Source: Paraburkholderia polaris
Lineage (GTDB): Bacteria > Pseudomonadota > Gammaproteobacteria > Burkholderiales > Burkholderiaceae
Length of the DNA: 64,000 nucleotides
Reading direction: 5' to 3'
Assembly: GCF_012927345.1 (NCBI RefSeq)
Contig: NZ_JABBGJ010000052.1
Span: 1-64,000 of the forward strand
Of this stretch, positions 44,143 to 52,356 are shown one piece after another. Under the pieces are notes generated by a model. The model worked only from the letters and a program-made list of their open reading frames with translations. It searched no databases and had not been told where the DNA came from. Each line of letters begins with the position of its first letter. The first letter of the stretch is position 1. The translations under genes were made by a program, and so were the position numbers.

Positions 44143-44423
44143 CAGAACATCCGGTGTTCGTCGAGCGGCAAGCCGTCGTGCTCGATGCGTGCGTTCATCT
44201 CGGCAATGAAGCCCGCGTGCTGGGCCGCCCACGCGCGCGCTTCGGCCTCCTGAACTTCCTCGCGCAGACCCCGTTCGCTTGCACGCGAGATGTTGACGTC
44301 CAGCTGTTTCGCGCGGTCAAGCAGGTCGGTTGGCAACGACACGTTGGTGGGTTTGCGCGTAGCTTTCCGCACCGGTTGAGATTTGGCCGGTTCGCCAGAC
44401 TGCCGAATTTGTGCGGAAATCAT
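44142..44423 (-). CDS. ccdA: CcdA-family antitoxin
   Basis: 93 residues. KPTNVSLPTDLLDRAKQLDV and NISRASERGLREEVQEAEAR form a ribbon-helix-helix DNA-binding domain; the C-terminal AAQHAGFIAEMNARIEHDGL, ending PLDEHRMF, is the CcdB-neutralising tail typical of CcdA. An N-terminal extension of about 20 basic residues precedes the RHH. The ATG abuts a 42-bp perfect palindrome that also holds the AGGAG ribosome binding site, so both transcriptional autoregulation and translational control are possible. ccdB follows with a one-base stop/start overlap. Confidence 0.9.
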   Translation of the reverse strand: MISAQIRQSGEPAKSQPVRKATRKPTNVSLPTDLLDRAKQLDVNISRASERGLREEVQEAEARAWAAQHAGFIAEMNARIEHDGLPLDEHRMF

Positions 44424-44465
44424 GTGCAGCTCCTATGCGCATAAACATGCGCATAGGAGCTGCAC
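44424..44465. promoter_or_regulatory. 42-bp perfect palindrome enclosing the ccdA ribosome binding site
   Basis: GTGCAGCTCCTATGCGCAT (44424-44442) and its exact complement (44447-44465) flank the spacer AAAC. Both arms carry ATGCGCATA, with a TATGCGCATA self-palindrome at 44434-44443. On the minus strand the AGGAG of ccdA falls in the 3' arm, six bases before the ATG. It is a probable CcdAB operator and a potential hairpin in the mRNA. Confidence 0.75.
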
Positions 44466-44797
44466 AGCCGTGCGCACGCGAAGTGGCGGTCGAAATAACC
44501 TGACGGCATCCTCGGCATACGACTTTACAGAACATAATCGATCGTTTTTCGTGAACTTTTTAGTTCAAATTTACGGCGTCGTTTGCAACCCGCTTGTCCG
44601 GTAGTGCGCCACTTGAACAAGTAGGGCCGACCAGCGCGCTGCTTCGCCCGTGACCCGTGAGCGGGCGATGCAGGAAAGGGCGGCGCGTTCATGGCGACCA
44701 ATCAACTGGTGCCGAGTTGCAGCGTATTTTGTGGATGGGCAAATCGAGTCCCTGATGACAGCTCACGAGCGGCCAGCCTGATTCAGGACTTTGCATA
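44466..44797. other. Region between the two toxin-antitoxin modules
   Basis: About 330 bp separating divergent ccdAB and the Phd/RelE-type pair. TGAACT (44552-44557) and AGTTCA (44562-44567) form an inverted repeat around TTTT. No gene is supported here; the ccdA promoter should lie near 44480-44580 on the minus strand. Confidence 0.4.
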
Positions 44798-44824
44798 AAA
44801 CTGAATTTAGTCTATATTCAGTTT
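44798..44824. promoter_or_regulatory. Operator of the Phd-type antitoxin operon
   Basis: AAACTGAAT (44798-44806) and ATTCAGTTT (44816-44824) are perfect 9-bp inverted repeats with a 9-bp spacer, 28 bp before the antitoxin ATG. Phd-type antitoxins bind such repeats for autorepression. Confidence 0.7.
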
Positions 44825-44852
44825 GATTGTGATGACGAACGGAGAATGGGAC

Positions 44853-45137
44853 ATGCGCCTGGCAGACCACGTAAAGCCAATCAGCTACCTCAAAAGCGAC
44901 GCAGCGCAGATCGTTAAGGATTTGACGGCTTCTGGCGAGCCGCTGCTCATCACGCAGAATGGCGAGGCGAAGCTCGTCGTGCAGGACGTGCAAAGCTACG
45001 AAGACACCCAGCAAACGCTGGCGCTGCTCAAGATCCTGGCCTTAGGCCAGAAGGACATCGAGCAGGGAAAAATCAAGGATGCCGATGAGTTTCTTGCCGA
45101 GCTCGACGACCTTGACCGGAAGGAGAAAATCCGCTGA
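44853..45137 (+). CDS. Phd/YefM-type antitoxin
   Basis: 94 residues from the ATG at 44853, chosen because GGAG lies eight bases upstream and MRLADHVKPISYLKSDAAQI is the standard start of this subfamily. DLTASGEPLLITQNGEAKLV and VQDVQSYEDTQQTLALLKIL form the Phd fold that binds DNA as a dimer. The acidic C-terminus (GKIKDADEFLAELDDLDRKE) would neutralise the toxin. Its stop overlaps the toxin ATG (TGATG). A 9+9 inverted repeat lies directly upstream. Confidence 0.88.
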   Translation: MRLADHVKPISYLKSDAAQIVKDLTASGEPLLITQNGEAKLVVQDVQSYEDTQQTLALLKILALGQKDIEQGKIKDADEFLAELDDLDRKEKIR

Positions 45138-45478
45138 TGGGGCAGGCCAAGTTCAAGCTCCTGATTCTCGAAGAGGCACAGGAGGATACGAAGGATTTGC
45201 GCCGCTACATCCTCAAAAGCTTCGGTGCCGAGACGTGGAAGCAGACGTGCGCGGAACTGACCGTCACGTTTGCCAATATCAGGCAGTTCCCGCAGAGCGG
45301 TTATGTCCCGGCGGAGCTTTCAGATTTCGGCGGTCTGAATTTCCGGGAAGCGTTGAGTGGCCAGAATCGGGTTATATATGAGGTGCGCGACGACACGATT
45401 TACATTCACGTCGTCACCGATACGCGCCGCGATCTACAAACGCTTCTCCAGAAACGACTATTGCGTTCCCGCTGGTAA
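45137..45478 (+). CDS. RelE/ParE-superfamily toxin
   Basis: 113 residues with the RelE/ParE fold pattern: KFKLLILEEAQEDTKDLRRY, ILKSFGAETWKQTCAELTVT, NIRQFPQSGYVPAEL and NRVIYEVRDDTIYIHVVTDT then RRDLQTLLQKRLL. The VIYEVRDDTIYIHVVTDTRR segment is the core beta-sheet end with basic residues. Relatives cleave mRNA on the ribosome (RelE type) or poison gyrase (ParE type); sequence alone does not decide. It is translationally coupled to the Phd-type antitoxin. Confidence 0.86.
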   Translation: MGQAKFKLLILEEAQEDTKDLRRYILKSFGAETWKQTCAELTVTFANIRQFPQSGYVPAELSDFGGLNFREALSGQNRVIYEVRDDTIYIHVVTDTRRDLQTLLQKRLLRSRW

Positions 45479-45751
45479 ATTCAGTCTTATTGGCGTTTCC
45501 ACACTGTAGTGCCGGACCACTCGTCAGATGGTGGCACCCGCTCGCTCCCGGAAAAGCTCGCCATAGCGGAGAATGCTAATTTCCAATACGCAACTAACCG
45601 TCTGTTTCGCTTGCGTACATCCCAAAACACAAAACCGCCGGCAACACATCAGCGGCCTGAAAAATCAATGGGCACGTATGTCTCCTGATGATTCTCGATA
45701 AGGGATACCTGGTGAGGTTGAAGCGTTGCGTCATCGACGATCATGCGGCTT
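45479..45751. other. Gene-free stretch
   Basis: About 270 bp between convergent genes. No supported gene or terminator. Confidence 0.35.
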
Positions 45752-46273
45752 TCAACTTCTGGTAGATTTATTTGTGCGCGGCGCAGTACAAATACAAAGG
45801 CCGCGAATGATATTGTCGATGTTTTTCAGATAGGTCGCCACGTTTTCAGCAGGCGCCTGGATGATCGAATGCTGTGTGCTATCCATGCTGTTGATTTCTG
45901 CTGTCCACGGATCATCAAGATAGGCGCATACGTCGACGACGTCCTCGCGATATCGCTGGAACGTGTCTTCGTCCCAAGTCTTGACGGTTGCGGGTGCAAG
46001 CAGCACTGAGAGCACGCCTTTGCGTTCGCCGATGCATCGCACCGGTGCAAGCAGCCCAGTGAGGCACATGATCAGGATCGCATCGAGCACCCGGTCGTCG
46101 TGATCTTCATCCCAGATAATTGCGAAGTCGAGGAACCTGCCGTACTGAATCTGGTTCATCAGTTCGTCGTGCCACGTCGGTACGCGTAAAACAGAATAAT
46201 GCGTACCTCGCCCGAGGTATCCGACGGGGCCGGGCTCATCGTGCAATGTCTGGAAACAGGGTGGGTAAGACAT
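45752..46273 (-). CDS. Hypothetical protein, accessory region
   Basis: 173 residues behind a strong AAAGGAGCGCGAA ribosome binding site. It is soluble and acidic: HYSVLRVPTWHDELMNQIQY, GRFLDFAIIWDEDHDDRVLD, AILIMCLTGLLAPVRCIGER, RYREDVVDVCAYLDDPWTAE. The segment VLSVLLAPATVKTWDEDTF may form strands. No domain is recognised. Several other orphan small genes follow on both strands to 47.4 kb, a pattern of island cargo. Confidence 0.6.
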   Translation of the reverse strand: MSYPPCFQTLHDEPGPVGYLGRGTHYSVLRVPTWHDELMNQIQYGRFLDFAIIWDEDHDDRVLDAILIMCLTGLLAPVRCIGERKGVLSVLLAPATVKTWDEDTFQRYREDVVDVCAYLDDPWTAEINSMDSTQHSIIQAPAENVATYLKNIDNIIRGLCICTAPRTNKSTRS

Positions 46274-46469
46274 TTCGCGCTCCTTTCGAGAGAGAGGCGT
46301 AGCTGATCATTCCCCTGGCGCGGCGGGATCGCACGGGCACGCTTTCGCTCGAGGCGTCCTCGCGCGTCCATCCATCGAGGACTCGCCAAAGTACTGTGTA
46401 AACGTGCAGTATCACGAGCGACACGTAAAGGCCTAGACTGACCATTCCGACACAAACGCGGAGTGCGCC

Positions 46470-46652
46470 ATGGTCACCAGGACAGTCCGCCGGACACTTT
46501 CCGGTCTAACTTCGGCGTTTTCGCCGGCTCCGAACGGCAAGCAGGGAGTCGCATATACCGTGAAATCGGCCCAGCAACGCGCCGACGAAGCCTGGCGGCG
46601 CACGATGCACGGAGCGCACAGCTCCTTACTCCGTAAAGATCCGAAAGTGTGA
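46470..46652 (+). CDS. Small basic hypothetical protein
   Basis: 60 residues behind GGAG (MVTRTVRRTLSGLTSAFSPA, KQGVAYTVKSAQQRADEAWR, RTMHGAHSSLLRKDPKV). Basic, no membrane segment. Family unknown; support is the ribosome binding site and the compact frame. Confidence 0.35.
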   Translation: MVTRTVRRTLSGLTSAFSPAPNGKQGVAYTVKSAQQRADEAWRRTMHGAHSSLLRKDPKV

Positions 46653-46721
46653 TTTTCGGAAACCAGAAGCAGGACCGAGCCTGCCGTCCGAATTGGCTGT
46701 CATCGAAGCCGGAGACGAACT

Positions 46722-46889
46722 ATGACTGCGCCGCAAAAACTTGACAGTGTGACGCTGAAGCCCCAAGCCAGGGCTCCGCGCAAGCTGATCGAAGTCCCCG
46801 ACCCTGAAGAGCGCCCGGATCTTCTGGAAGCCGTTCGCCGAGTCGTGGCTGAGAATCGGGAAGCTGGGGAGCGACGACCCCGAGAATAA
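46722..46889 (+). CDS. 55-residue hypothetical protein
   Basis: MTAPQKLDSVTLKPQARAPR, KLIEVPDPEERPDLLEAVRR, VVAENREAGERRPRE, from the ATG at 46722 with GGAG seven bases upstream. The charged C-terminal helix and lack of hydrophobic segments suggest a small soluble partner protein. It lies 69 bp after the 60-residue gene on the same strand. Unrecognised. Confidence 0.4.
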   Translation: MTAPQKLDSVTLKPQARAPRKLIEVPDPEERPDLLEAVRRVVAENREAGERRPRE

Positions 46890-47085
46890 TTCGATCCTGT
46901 TTTATTTAGCCGACTTCCGAATTGGAAGCCGCAATGTGTTGCCATGTGCGCATCACATTTGGGCCAGACGTTGCCTGAATGCTGCTCAAAAAACGTCAAT
47001 TTTTGCCGACGTGGGGATCATGCCGGGAGGGGCTCGTCTTGCTGGGCTGACCGTTCAGCGCGAGCGCAATGCATCCTGCATGTCA

Positions 47086-47421
47086 TCAATGAATACCGCT
47101 CCGGGATCCTGTCGTGTCGTCCTGGGGGCTATCGAAGGTGCTGTCGCGTTCGCAGATCCATGCAAACGCCCGCTGTTGAGCAACCTCGATTGCCTCGTCC
47201 TCAGTGTCAAAGTACGCAAGGTCACGCTCAATGTGCATTTCACCATCAACTTCATCGTCAGCTGAAGCGCGGACCAGTCGCGCGTGTGCGAAGTATTTCC
47301 CAAGAGAAAAATCGGGAGTCGCGTCGATGATCCACCTACGGTACCCGCATTCCATGATCAGCTCCAGTACTTGGGCTATTCGGAATTTGAAAAGACAAAG
47401 CATGGATTCGTCCAGTCGCAA
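47086..47421 (-). CDS. Hypothetical acidic protein
   Basis: 111 residues. RRWIIDATPDFSLGKYFAHA, RLVRASADDEVDGEMHIERD and LAYFDTEDEAIEVAQQRAFA form an alternating strand/helix pattern ending in WICERD. The FDTEDEAIEVA...W pattern resembles small Burkholderia proteins of unknown function, but I cannot name the family. An ATG further in is possible, as the first 20 residues look less conserved. Confidence 0.5.
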   Translation of the reverse strand: MRLDESMLCLFKFRIAQVLELIMECGYRRWIIDATPDFSLGKYFAHARLVRASADDEVDGEMHIERDLAYFDTEDEAIEVAQQRAFAWICERDSTFDSPQDDTTGSRSGIH

Positions 47422-47602
47422 TCGCTATACCTCCTTGGCCACAGTTCGCGGGCTTCAGTGCCCTCAGCAGTTTCGATAGCGGTTCGTCTCCGACTGCCGA
47501 TACAAGTTATAGACTTGACTCGACGGCGTTTTCAACTGTTGGTGAAGACAAAGAAATGGTCGTTCATACGGCTCGCAAACTGTCTGAATCATCGTGTCTG
47601 GA

Positions 47603-47797
47603 ATGGCTGCTATGGGGCTGCACGCGATCAAACAGGAACTCGTCGATGCCGTTGCGGCTCGCACCGGCGACAGCCATGGCGCCACCGGTGAAGCCATTGA
47701 TGCGGGGCTTTGGGCGATCGCGCATGCGCTGACCGCTGGCGCCGCCATGCAGCTGATCGGCTTCGGGGCGTTTTCGACGGGGCAGCGCGCCGCACGC
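47603..47797 (+). pseudogene. HU-family DNA-binding protein, truncated by an IS fragment
   Basis: LHAIKQELVDAVAARTGDSH, GATGEAIDAGLWAIAHALTA and AMQLIGFGAFSTGQRAART cover the dimerisation half of an HU protein up to the start of the DNA-binding arms. There the frame runs into an IS6-type transposase piece, so the arms are missing. Without them the protein could dimerise but not bend DNA. The start at 47603 or 47612 is uncertain. Confidence 0.7.
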
Positions 47798-47807
47798 ACC
47801 CTTGACG

Positions 47808-48206
47808 CGGATGGACGAGACGTACATCCGCGTCAAGGGTGAATGGCGGTATCTTTATCGGGCCGTCGACAAGGAGGGCAACACCATTGATTTTCTGCTA
47901 CGCGCCCATCGGGACAGGACTGCAGCACGGCGTTACTTTGAGAAATCGATCACCCAGAATGGCGTGCCTGAGACGGTGACCATCGACAAAAGCGGCGCCA
48001 ATCTCGCCGCACTCGAAGCGGTCAATGCCGATCGTAAAGCGCCCATCAAGATCCGCCAGTCCAAATATCTCAACAACCTCGTCGAGCAGGACCATCGGGC
48101 GACCAAGCGACGAACGCGGCCCATGCTGGGGTTCAAGACTTTTCGCTGTGCCCGGATCCTTCTGGCCGGCATTGAGGTCAATGGAATGAACGCCTCCCAC
48201 CCGTGA
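47808..48206 (+). pseudogene. IS6-family transposase lacking its N-terminus
   Basis: RMDETYIRVKGEWRYLYRAV, DKEGNTIDFLLRAHRDRTAA, TVTIDKSGANLAALEAVNAD and SKYLNNLVEQDHRATKRRTR are the DDE core of an IS6 transposase. It belongs to a different subgroup from the copies at 15.5 and 33.7 kb. The HTH part is missing and the junction lies in the HU gene. Confidence 0.85.
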
Positions 48207-48314
48207 GCGATGGGTTTCAGCAATGAAGGTGGACCCTCACGCGCCGACGGGCATCAAAGTGCCTGGGATGGAGGATCATACAGGTCTTCCCAGGCAACAC
48301 CGGAGGTGTCCGAA

Positions 48315-48764
48315 ATGAACCTTACGCCAGTAGGGATCGATATTGCAAAGAGCGTCTTCCAGCTTCACTACGTGGACGCCGAGACAGGTGAAATCGTGAA
48401 CAGGCCGATCAAGCGAGCCAGGTTTCTCGAACACTTTGCGAACCGGGCGCCCTGCCTGATAGGGATGGAGGCGTGTGGCGGTGCACAGCACTGGGCACGG
48501 GAGCTGATAAAAATGGGGCATCAGGTAAAGCTGATGCCTGCAGAGTTCGCCAAGGCGTTCAACATCCGCAACAAGAACGATGCAGCCGACGCCCGGGCGG
48601 TCTGGCTGGCCGTGCAGCAGCCCAGCAAGGCGGTAGCGTTAAAGACCGAAGCTGGGAGCCAGGTTATCCGAAAACCAACTGCTACACCAGGCCAGGCGGT
48701 GCCTCACAGGTTTTTTGCTGATCCGACTAGAGAGCAACGGCACCTCCGAATGCCAAATGCTTGA
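48315..48764 (+). pseudogene. IS110-family transposase, N-terminal part
   Basis: LTPVGIDIAKSVFQLHYVDA (first Asp of the DEDD centre), CLIGMEACGGAQHWARELIK, MGHQVKLMPAEFAKAFNIRN and KNDAADARAVWLAVQQP are the DEDD domain of IS110. After KTEAG the frame becomes unlike the family and stops, so about two thirds are lost. GAGGTG precedes the ATG at 48315. Confidence 0.85.
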
Positions 48765-48793
48765 TCCGTAAGGCGCAGCGGGCCGAAATCAGC

Positions 48794-48922
48794 TCAAAAC
48801 GCACCCCGAAATGTCGAACTCGGGAGACCGCCACCAGACTTGTCGGCGTCTTGGGCCTGGGCGGAGGCGGGGAGCGGGATGGCGCAGCCCAGTAGGGCCG
48901 TTCGCAGGGAGATGCGCGTCAT
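48794..48922 (-). pseudogene. Signal peptide and start of a truncated exported protein
   Basis: The minus strand from the ATG at 48922 reads MTRISLRTALLGCAIPLPAS then AQAQDADKSGGGLPSSTFRG and AF. The first 24 residues look like a Sec signal peptide with an AQA cleavage site. The ATG lies one base after the stop of the upstream membrane-protein gene, so they were coupled. The mature part is lost, probably by the IS110 event next to it. Confidence 0.5.
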
Positions 48923-48923
48923 G

Positions 48924-49703
48924 TCAGGCCGCCGAGTGCGGCGCGTCGCGCCGCGAAGCGGCTAGATAGGCGACGAAGGCCACGATCACCACCGTCAGCA
49001 CCGCGGCGACGTGGCCTTTGCCAAGACCAAGCCCGGCATGCATGACCGGGTCGCCGGCCCAGTCCGCGAAGGACGCGCCGAGCGGACGGGTGATGACATA
49101 GGCAATCCAGAAGGTAACAATCGCATTGGCCCTCAGCAGATAGAAGGCAATGGCTGGCAGGACGAACAGCCCGGTGAAGATCAGCCCGGAATCCAGAGTG
49201 CCCAGGTGCAAGGTATCCGCGGTCCAGTCACCGGTTGCGGTTCCGAAGGCGAAGCAGACCAGGACGGTCAGCCAGTAGAAACCCTCGCGCCGTGGCGTGT
49301 TGATGTCGTGCACTGACAGCGTCCCTTCTACCGCATACCACAGGCCCAGGACGACCAGCAGCAGCACACCGTAGGCCGCCGTATAGGTGGGAATCGAGAT
49401 CCCCGCTTTGTGCAGTCCATCAGCAGCCATGGTGCCGAAAATACCGACCATGGCGACTTGGAACCAGTAAGCCCAAGCATTATACCGCTTGGTTCGGAAC
49501 TGGATCGCCAGGGATACGAGGTAGATCACGAGCGCGCCGAGAAACGCGACGGATGCATCGAGATGTACGAAGAAGTCGGACGCAGCTTCGCCCATGGCGG
49601 TAGTCAGGATCTTGATGATCCAAAATAACGCCGTGATCTCGGGAACCTTCAAAAAAAGCTTGGGATTTGCCTGCTCTTGTAGAGATAGCGTTGTGGCGCT
49701 CAT
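48924..49703 (-). CDS. COG4705-type integral membrane protein
   Basis: 259 residues from the ATG at 49703 (MSATTLSLQEQANPKLFLKV), with about eight predicted membrane segments. A motif recurs: ALFWIIKILTTAMGEAASDF, FYWLTVLVCFAFGTATGDWT and FWIAYVITRPLGASFADWAG, each an aromatic residue, a hydrophobic run, then G-x4-D. Such repeats and the KVPEITALFWIIKIL start match COG4705 membrane proteins of unknown function. An upstream in-frame start exists but lies in unrelated sequence. A truncated exported protein gene follows with one base between. Confidence 0.75.
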   Translation of the reverse strand: MSATTLSLQEQANPKLFLKVPEITALFWIIKILTTAMGEAASDFFVHLDASVAFLGALVIYLVSLAIQFRTKRYNAWAYWFQVAMVGIFGTMAADGLHKAGISIPTYTAAYGVLLLVVLGLWYAVEGTLSVHDINTPRREGFYWLTVLVCFAFGTATGDWTADTLHLGTLDSGLIFTGLFVLPAIAFYLLRANAIVTFWIAYVITRPLGASFADWAGDPVMHAGLGLGKGHVAAVLTVVIVAFVAYLAASRRDAPHSAA

Positions 49704-49800
49704 GGTTTGGATCCTTGATAAAGGCGGTGCTGTTTCAATTCCGAATGTCATGAAGGGAAACGGCGGTACTAACAGCCGCTGCAAACGTAACGGACGCGTA

Positions 49801-50098
49801 GCGATTGTCGATGTCGATGTCGATGTCGATGCCAGATTCCACGCCCGCTATCGTTTCCTTGACGGCGAGCGTATTCGCATCGATAACTACAACGTTGTGA
49901 TCGGGCGACTGCGCGAGCCAGACGGTTTCGCGGTGTCCGGGGCGTAAGTAACCCAGTCGCCGTGGCCGCCCACTTTGCCCGGCAAGTGGATCGTTTTGAT
50001 CAACTCATACTGGGACGACTGGGCGCGTACAGCGGAAGAAAAAATACCGACGATTGCAACGCTGACAGCAAAGCCTGAAATTTGAAGAATGGTGACAT
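49801..50098 (-). pseudogene. Decayed YncE-like beta-propeller gene
   Basis: In shifting frames the minus strand reads a signal-peptide-like ISGFAVSVAIVGIFSSAVRA, then SSQYELIKTIHLPGKVGGHG, DWVTYAPDTAK, and after a frameshift VWLAQSPDHNVVVIDANTLA and VKETIAGVES. It ends in a GTCGAT hexamer repeat at 49807-49830. At least two frameshifts and the loss of all later blades mark it as dead. It lies directly downstream of the porin at 50215-51357, like the intact pair at 61.8-64 kb. Confidence 0.7.
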
Positions 50099-50214
50099 GG
50101 TGTCTCCAGTAAAATGGTTTAATTTGCGTTGGTTGTCTTCGCGCAAAGCGTTTTATTTCAACAGCTATTCAGCACTGCTTTCTCAACAGTGCAGGATAAA
50201 AATTCACTAGAACA

Positions 50215-51357
50215 TCAAAACCTGTGAAGTATGCCCACCATCAGAGCTACCTGATTTGGCGTGCTTGAGCTCGATGTCAGGTCGCCCACCGCGCCTCCGG
50301 CGGGTACGATTGTCGTGCCGTCGCTGCTGAAGGTTGAGCCGCTCGCGTGCGTATAACCGGCAGTGGCGTACAAGGTGGTTCGCTTGGACACGCTGTATTG
50401 TGAACTGGCCGCAACCGAGTTGTACGTTGCGGAAGCAGCGCCACTTGATTTTGTATAGGTATAGCCGATTGTCAGCAGCTCGTCGGGCGTGGCCTGGTAA
50501 CCAAGAGAGGTCGCGCCAATGTTGAAGTTCTCGGTGCGATCAAAGGCACCGAAACTGACGTAAGGCTTATATTGCGCATTGCTATAACGCACGTTGGCCG
50601 TGAGCGGACCGATCACGTATTGGGCGGCGATTTGGGCTATCTGGCGTGAGCCGACCAATGCTACGGTGCCGTCGAGTGGCGTCACCGAATTATTCTGAAT
50701 CGGATCGGCCGTGCCAGCGCCGCCCGCACCGTTGCTTTTGGCAAAAAGATATCCCGCGGCCAGACTGAATCCACCATTGCCATAAAGGACTGCGGCTGAG
50801 TAGGTCTGTCCGGCGGTCGTATTACCCGCGACGCCACCGAGAGCGTAGAGCAGTTCATATTGAAAACCGGCATAGGTTGGGCTCGCATACTTGATCGCGT
50901 TACTTACCCGGATGGAATTATCGTTATTGTCAGCGTCGCCCGGCGTTGTAAACGCAGGGCCATACCCATCAGCCGTAATAGGCTGGACCAGATCAACGGT
51001 CGGATCGTATTGCCGGCCGAGGGTCAGGGTGCCAAAGGAGTCGCTTGCCAGCCCAACATAGGCCAGCGTCCATAATGCGCCCGCTTGTGCAAGTGAACCG
51101 GTGTTGATGTCGAACCAGTTTTCGAGATGGAAGACTGCGCTGAGGCCCCCACCGAGGTCTTCGGTGCCCTTTAACCCCCACTTATCGGTATCCAGATCGC
51201 CGCCCTGCAACTGGAGCACGGAACCATGCCCTGTATTGTTGTAGTACGCCACAGCGTCGTCGATCGTGCCATAGAGGGTGACACTGCTTTGAGCTTTTGC
51301 GCCCGAGGCCACTGCCAACATGATTATGCTTAGTATACCTAATGTATGCTTTCTCAT
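50215..51357 (-). CDS. Outer-membrane porin (Burkholderia OmpC-like trimeric type)
   Basis: 380 residues. MRKHTLGILSIIMLAVASGA ending AKA is a Sec signal peptide; the mature protein starts QSSVTLYGTIDDAVAYY. KWGLKGTEDLGGGLSAVFHL, LGRQYDPTVDLVQPIT and DADNNDNSIRVSNAIKYASP (loop 3 region) are typical of the 16-stranded porin family. It ends VGILHRF with the terminal Phe. It would form a diffusion pore for small anions. It resembles the porin at 61848-62993 along its whole length. The decayed YncE-like gene follows on the same strand. Confidence 0.92.
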   Translation of the reverse strand: MRKHTLGILSIIMLAVASGAKAQSSVTLYGTIDDAVAYYNNTGHGSVLQLQGGDLDTDKWGLKGTEDLGGGLSAVFHLENWFDINTGSLAQAGALWTLAYVGLASDSFGTLTLGRQYDPTVDLVQPITADGYGPAFTTPGDADNNDNSIRVSNAIKYASPTYAGFQYELLYALGGVAGNTTAGQTYSAAVLYGNGGFSLAAGYLFAKSNGAGGAGTADPIQNNSVTPLDGTVALVGSRQIAQIAAQYVIGPLTANVRYSNAQYKPYVSFGAFDRTENFNIGATSLGYQATPDELLTIGYTYTKSSGAASATYNSVAASSQYSVSKRTTLYATAGYTHASGSTFSSDGTTIVPAGGAVGDLTSSSSTPNQVALMVGILHRF

Positions 51358-52059
51358 ATCTTTTCACTGTCAGTAATTATCCTGGATCCGCAGTCTACGT
51401 TCCCGCAACAAATCATTCGATATACTAATGATATCGGAGGACACGTTCGAGAAAATCAGCCCCGCCGTACCGCCCCCCATTCTTTTGGCATATGTAAAAC
51501 GTTGAGGGGTTGACTTCGCTTGCTCCCGTCTTAAAGGCCAATGTGGTTGTCGGGCTGAGCGCCAGCCCATCCGCTGGTTAATCAAGCACCTTCAAATTCG
51601 CGATTTCAGGACCAATTCGTTGCCGGAAAATACAACAAATATCGCTTTTACGGATCCTTCACACTTCGCTGCGCGGACGCTGACGATTAACACGTGAATC
51701 TCCGTTTTGCCGATTTTCCCGAGACTCCTGTCGGTTCTCACCCCGCAAACAGTTGTCCGGCCGAATCAATAGGCTAACCGATGCCCAAAATGGACATGTC
51801 TTTTGTCCCGTCCGCGTCGACATTGGCCAATTCGTGCGAAAACACCCGGGTCCGGGGGATCTCATCCTCCCAGCCAGGCTGAGGGCGAAGCTGATGGCTA
51901 TGTCCAAGGGAATTCTGACCCTCATGATCAAGATCATTCCTTTTTGCTGTACCAGAATCCGCAGATTGATCCCGGACCATTCAGCAATATGGGTACCGAA
52001 TGCTGAAGACGCCAATACAACCACCGCACGGGTCGCCCCTTTTGGGAAGCGGACGGGCT
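51358..52059. other. Stretch with scrambled remnants, no supported gene
   Basis: About 700 bp between the porin start and the aminotransferase remnant. Frames are open on the minus strand (51659-52174), but only the part beyond 52060 resembles a family. The rest may be rearranged DNA. Confidence 0.35.
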
Positions 52060-52236
52060 GCGTCGTCTTGAAGATCGTCTTGATGCCGTCCTGAACCTTC
52101 GGCCCGACCGGCCCGCATTCCGGGCCGCGATGGTCGATGGTCGGATAGCTCATTCGCAGGATGCGATCACGCACTGGACTGAGACCGGGATCCGCAGAAA
52201 GCGATGCCGGGCTGTATGAAAATCGAACCGCAGCAT
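52060..52236 (-). pseudogene. N-terminal scrap of a serine-glyoxylate-type aminotransferase
   Basis: From the ATG at 52236, behind AAAGGAGGG, the minus strand reads MLRFDFHTARHRFLRIP, shifts frame, and continues RDRILRMSYPTIDHRGPECG then VGPKVQDGIKTIFKTTQPV. This parallels the gene at 56373-56834 (DRILRVMSYPTIDHRGPEFG). The remainder is lost. The TTTTGCATGCAAAA palindrome lies 15 bp upstream, the same distance as in the 56-kb copy. Confidence 0.75.
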
Positions 52237-52251
52237 AATCCCTCCTTTGTG

Positions 52252-52265
52252 TTTTGCATGCAAAA
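52252..52265. promoter_or_regulatory. GntR-type operator TTTTGCATGCAAAA (copy 1)
   Basis: A perfect 14-bp palindrome between divergent remnants of the aminotransferase gene and a gntR gene. The same 14 bases, at the same spacing from the aminotransferase ATG, occur at 56344-56357. Confidence 0.65.
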
Positions 52266-52310
52266 TACTTTAGTACATGGCGGTCGTATCTGAAAGCATT
52301 AGTTGCCCCA

Positions 52311-52330
52311 TTCTGCCTAGAGACAAACCC
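52311..52330 (+). repeat. Single copy of the gntR-upstream 29-bp motif
   Basis: TTCTGCCTAGAGACAAACCC, followed nearby by CTGGATTCCGAATAGTT (from 52336). Both parts recur upstream of the gntR gene at 54306. It marks the former gntR leader. Confidence 0.65.
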
Positions 52331-52356
52331 CTACACTGGATTCCGAATAGTTCCTA

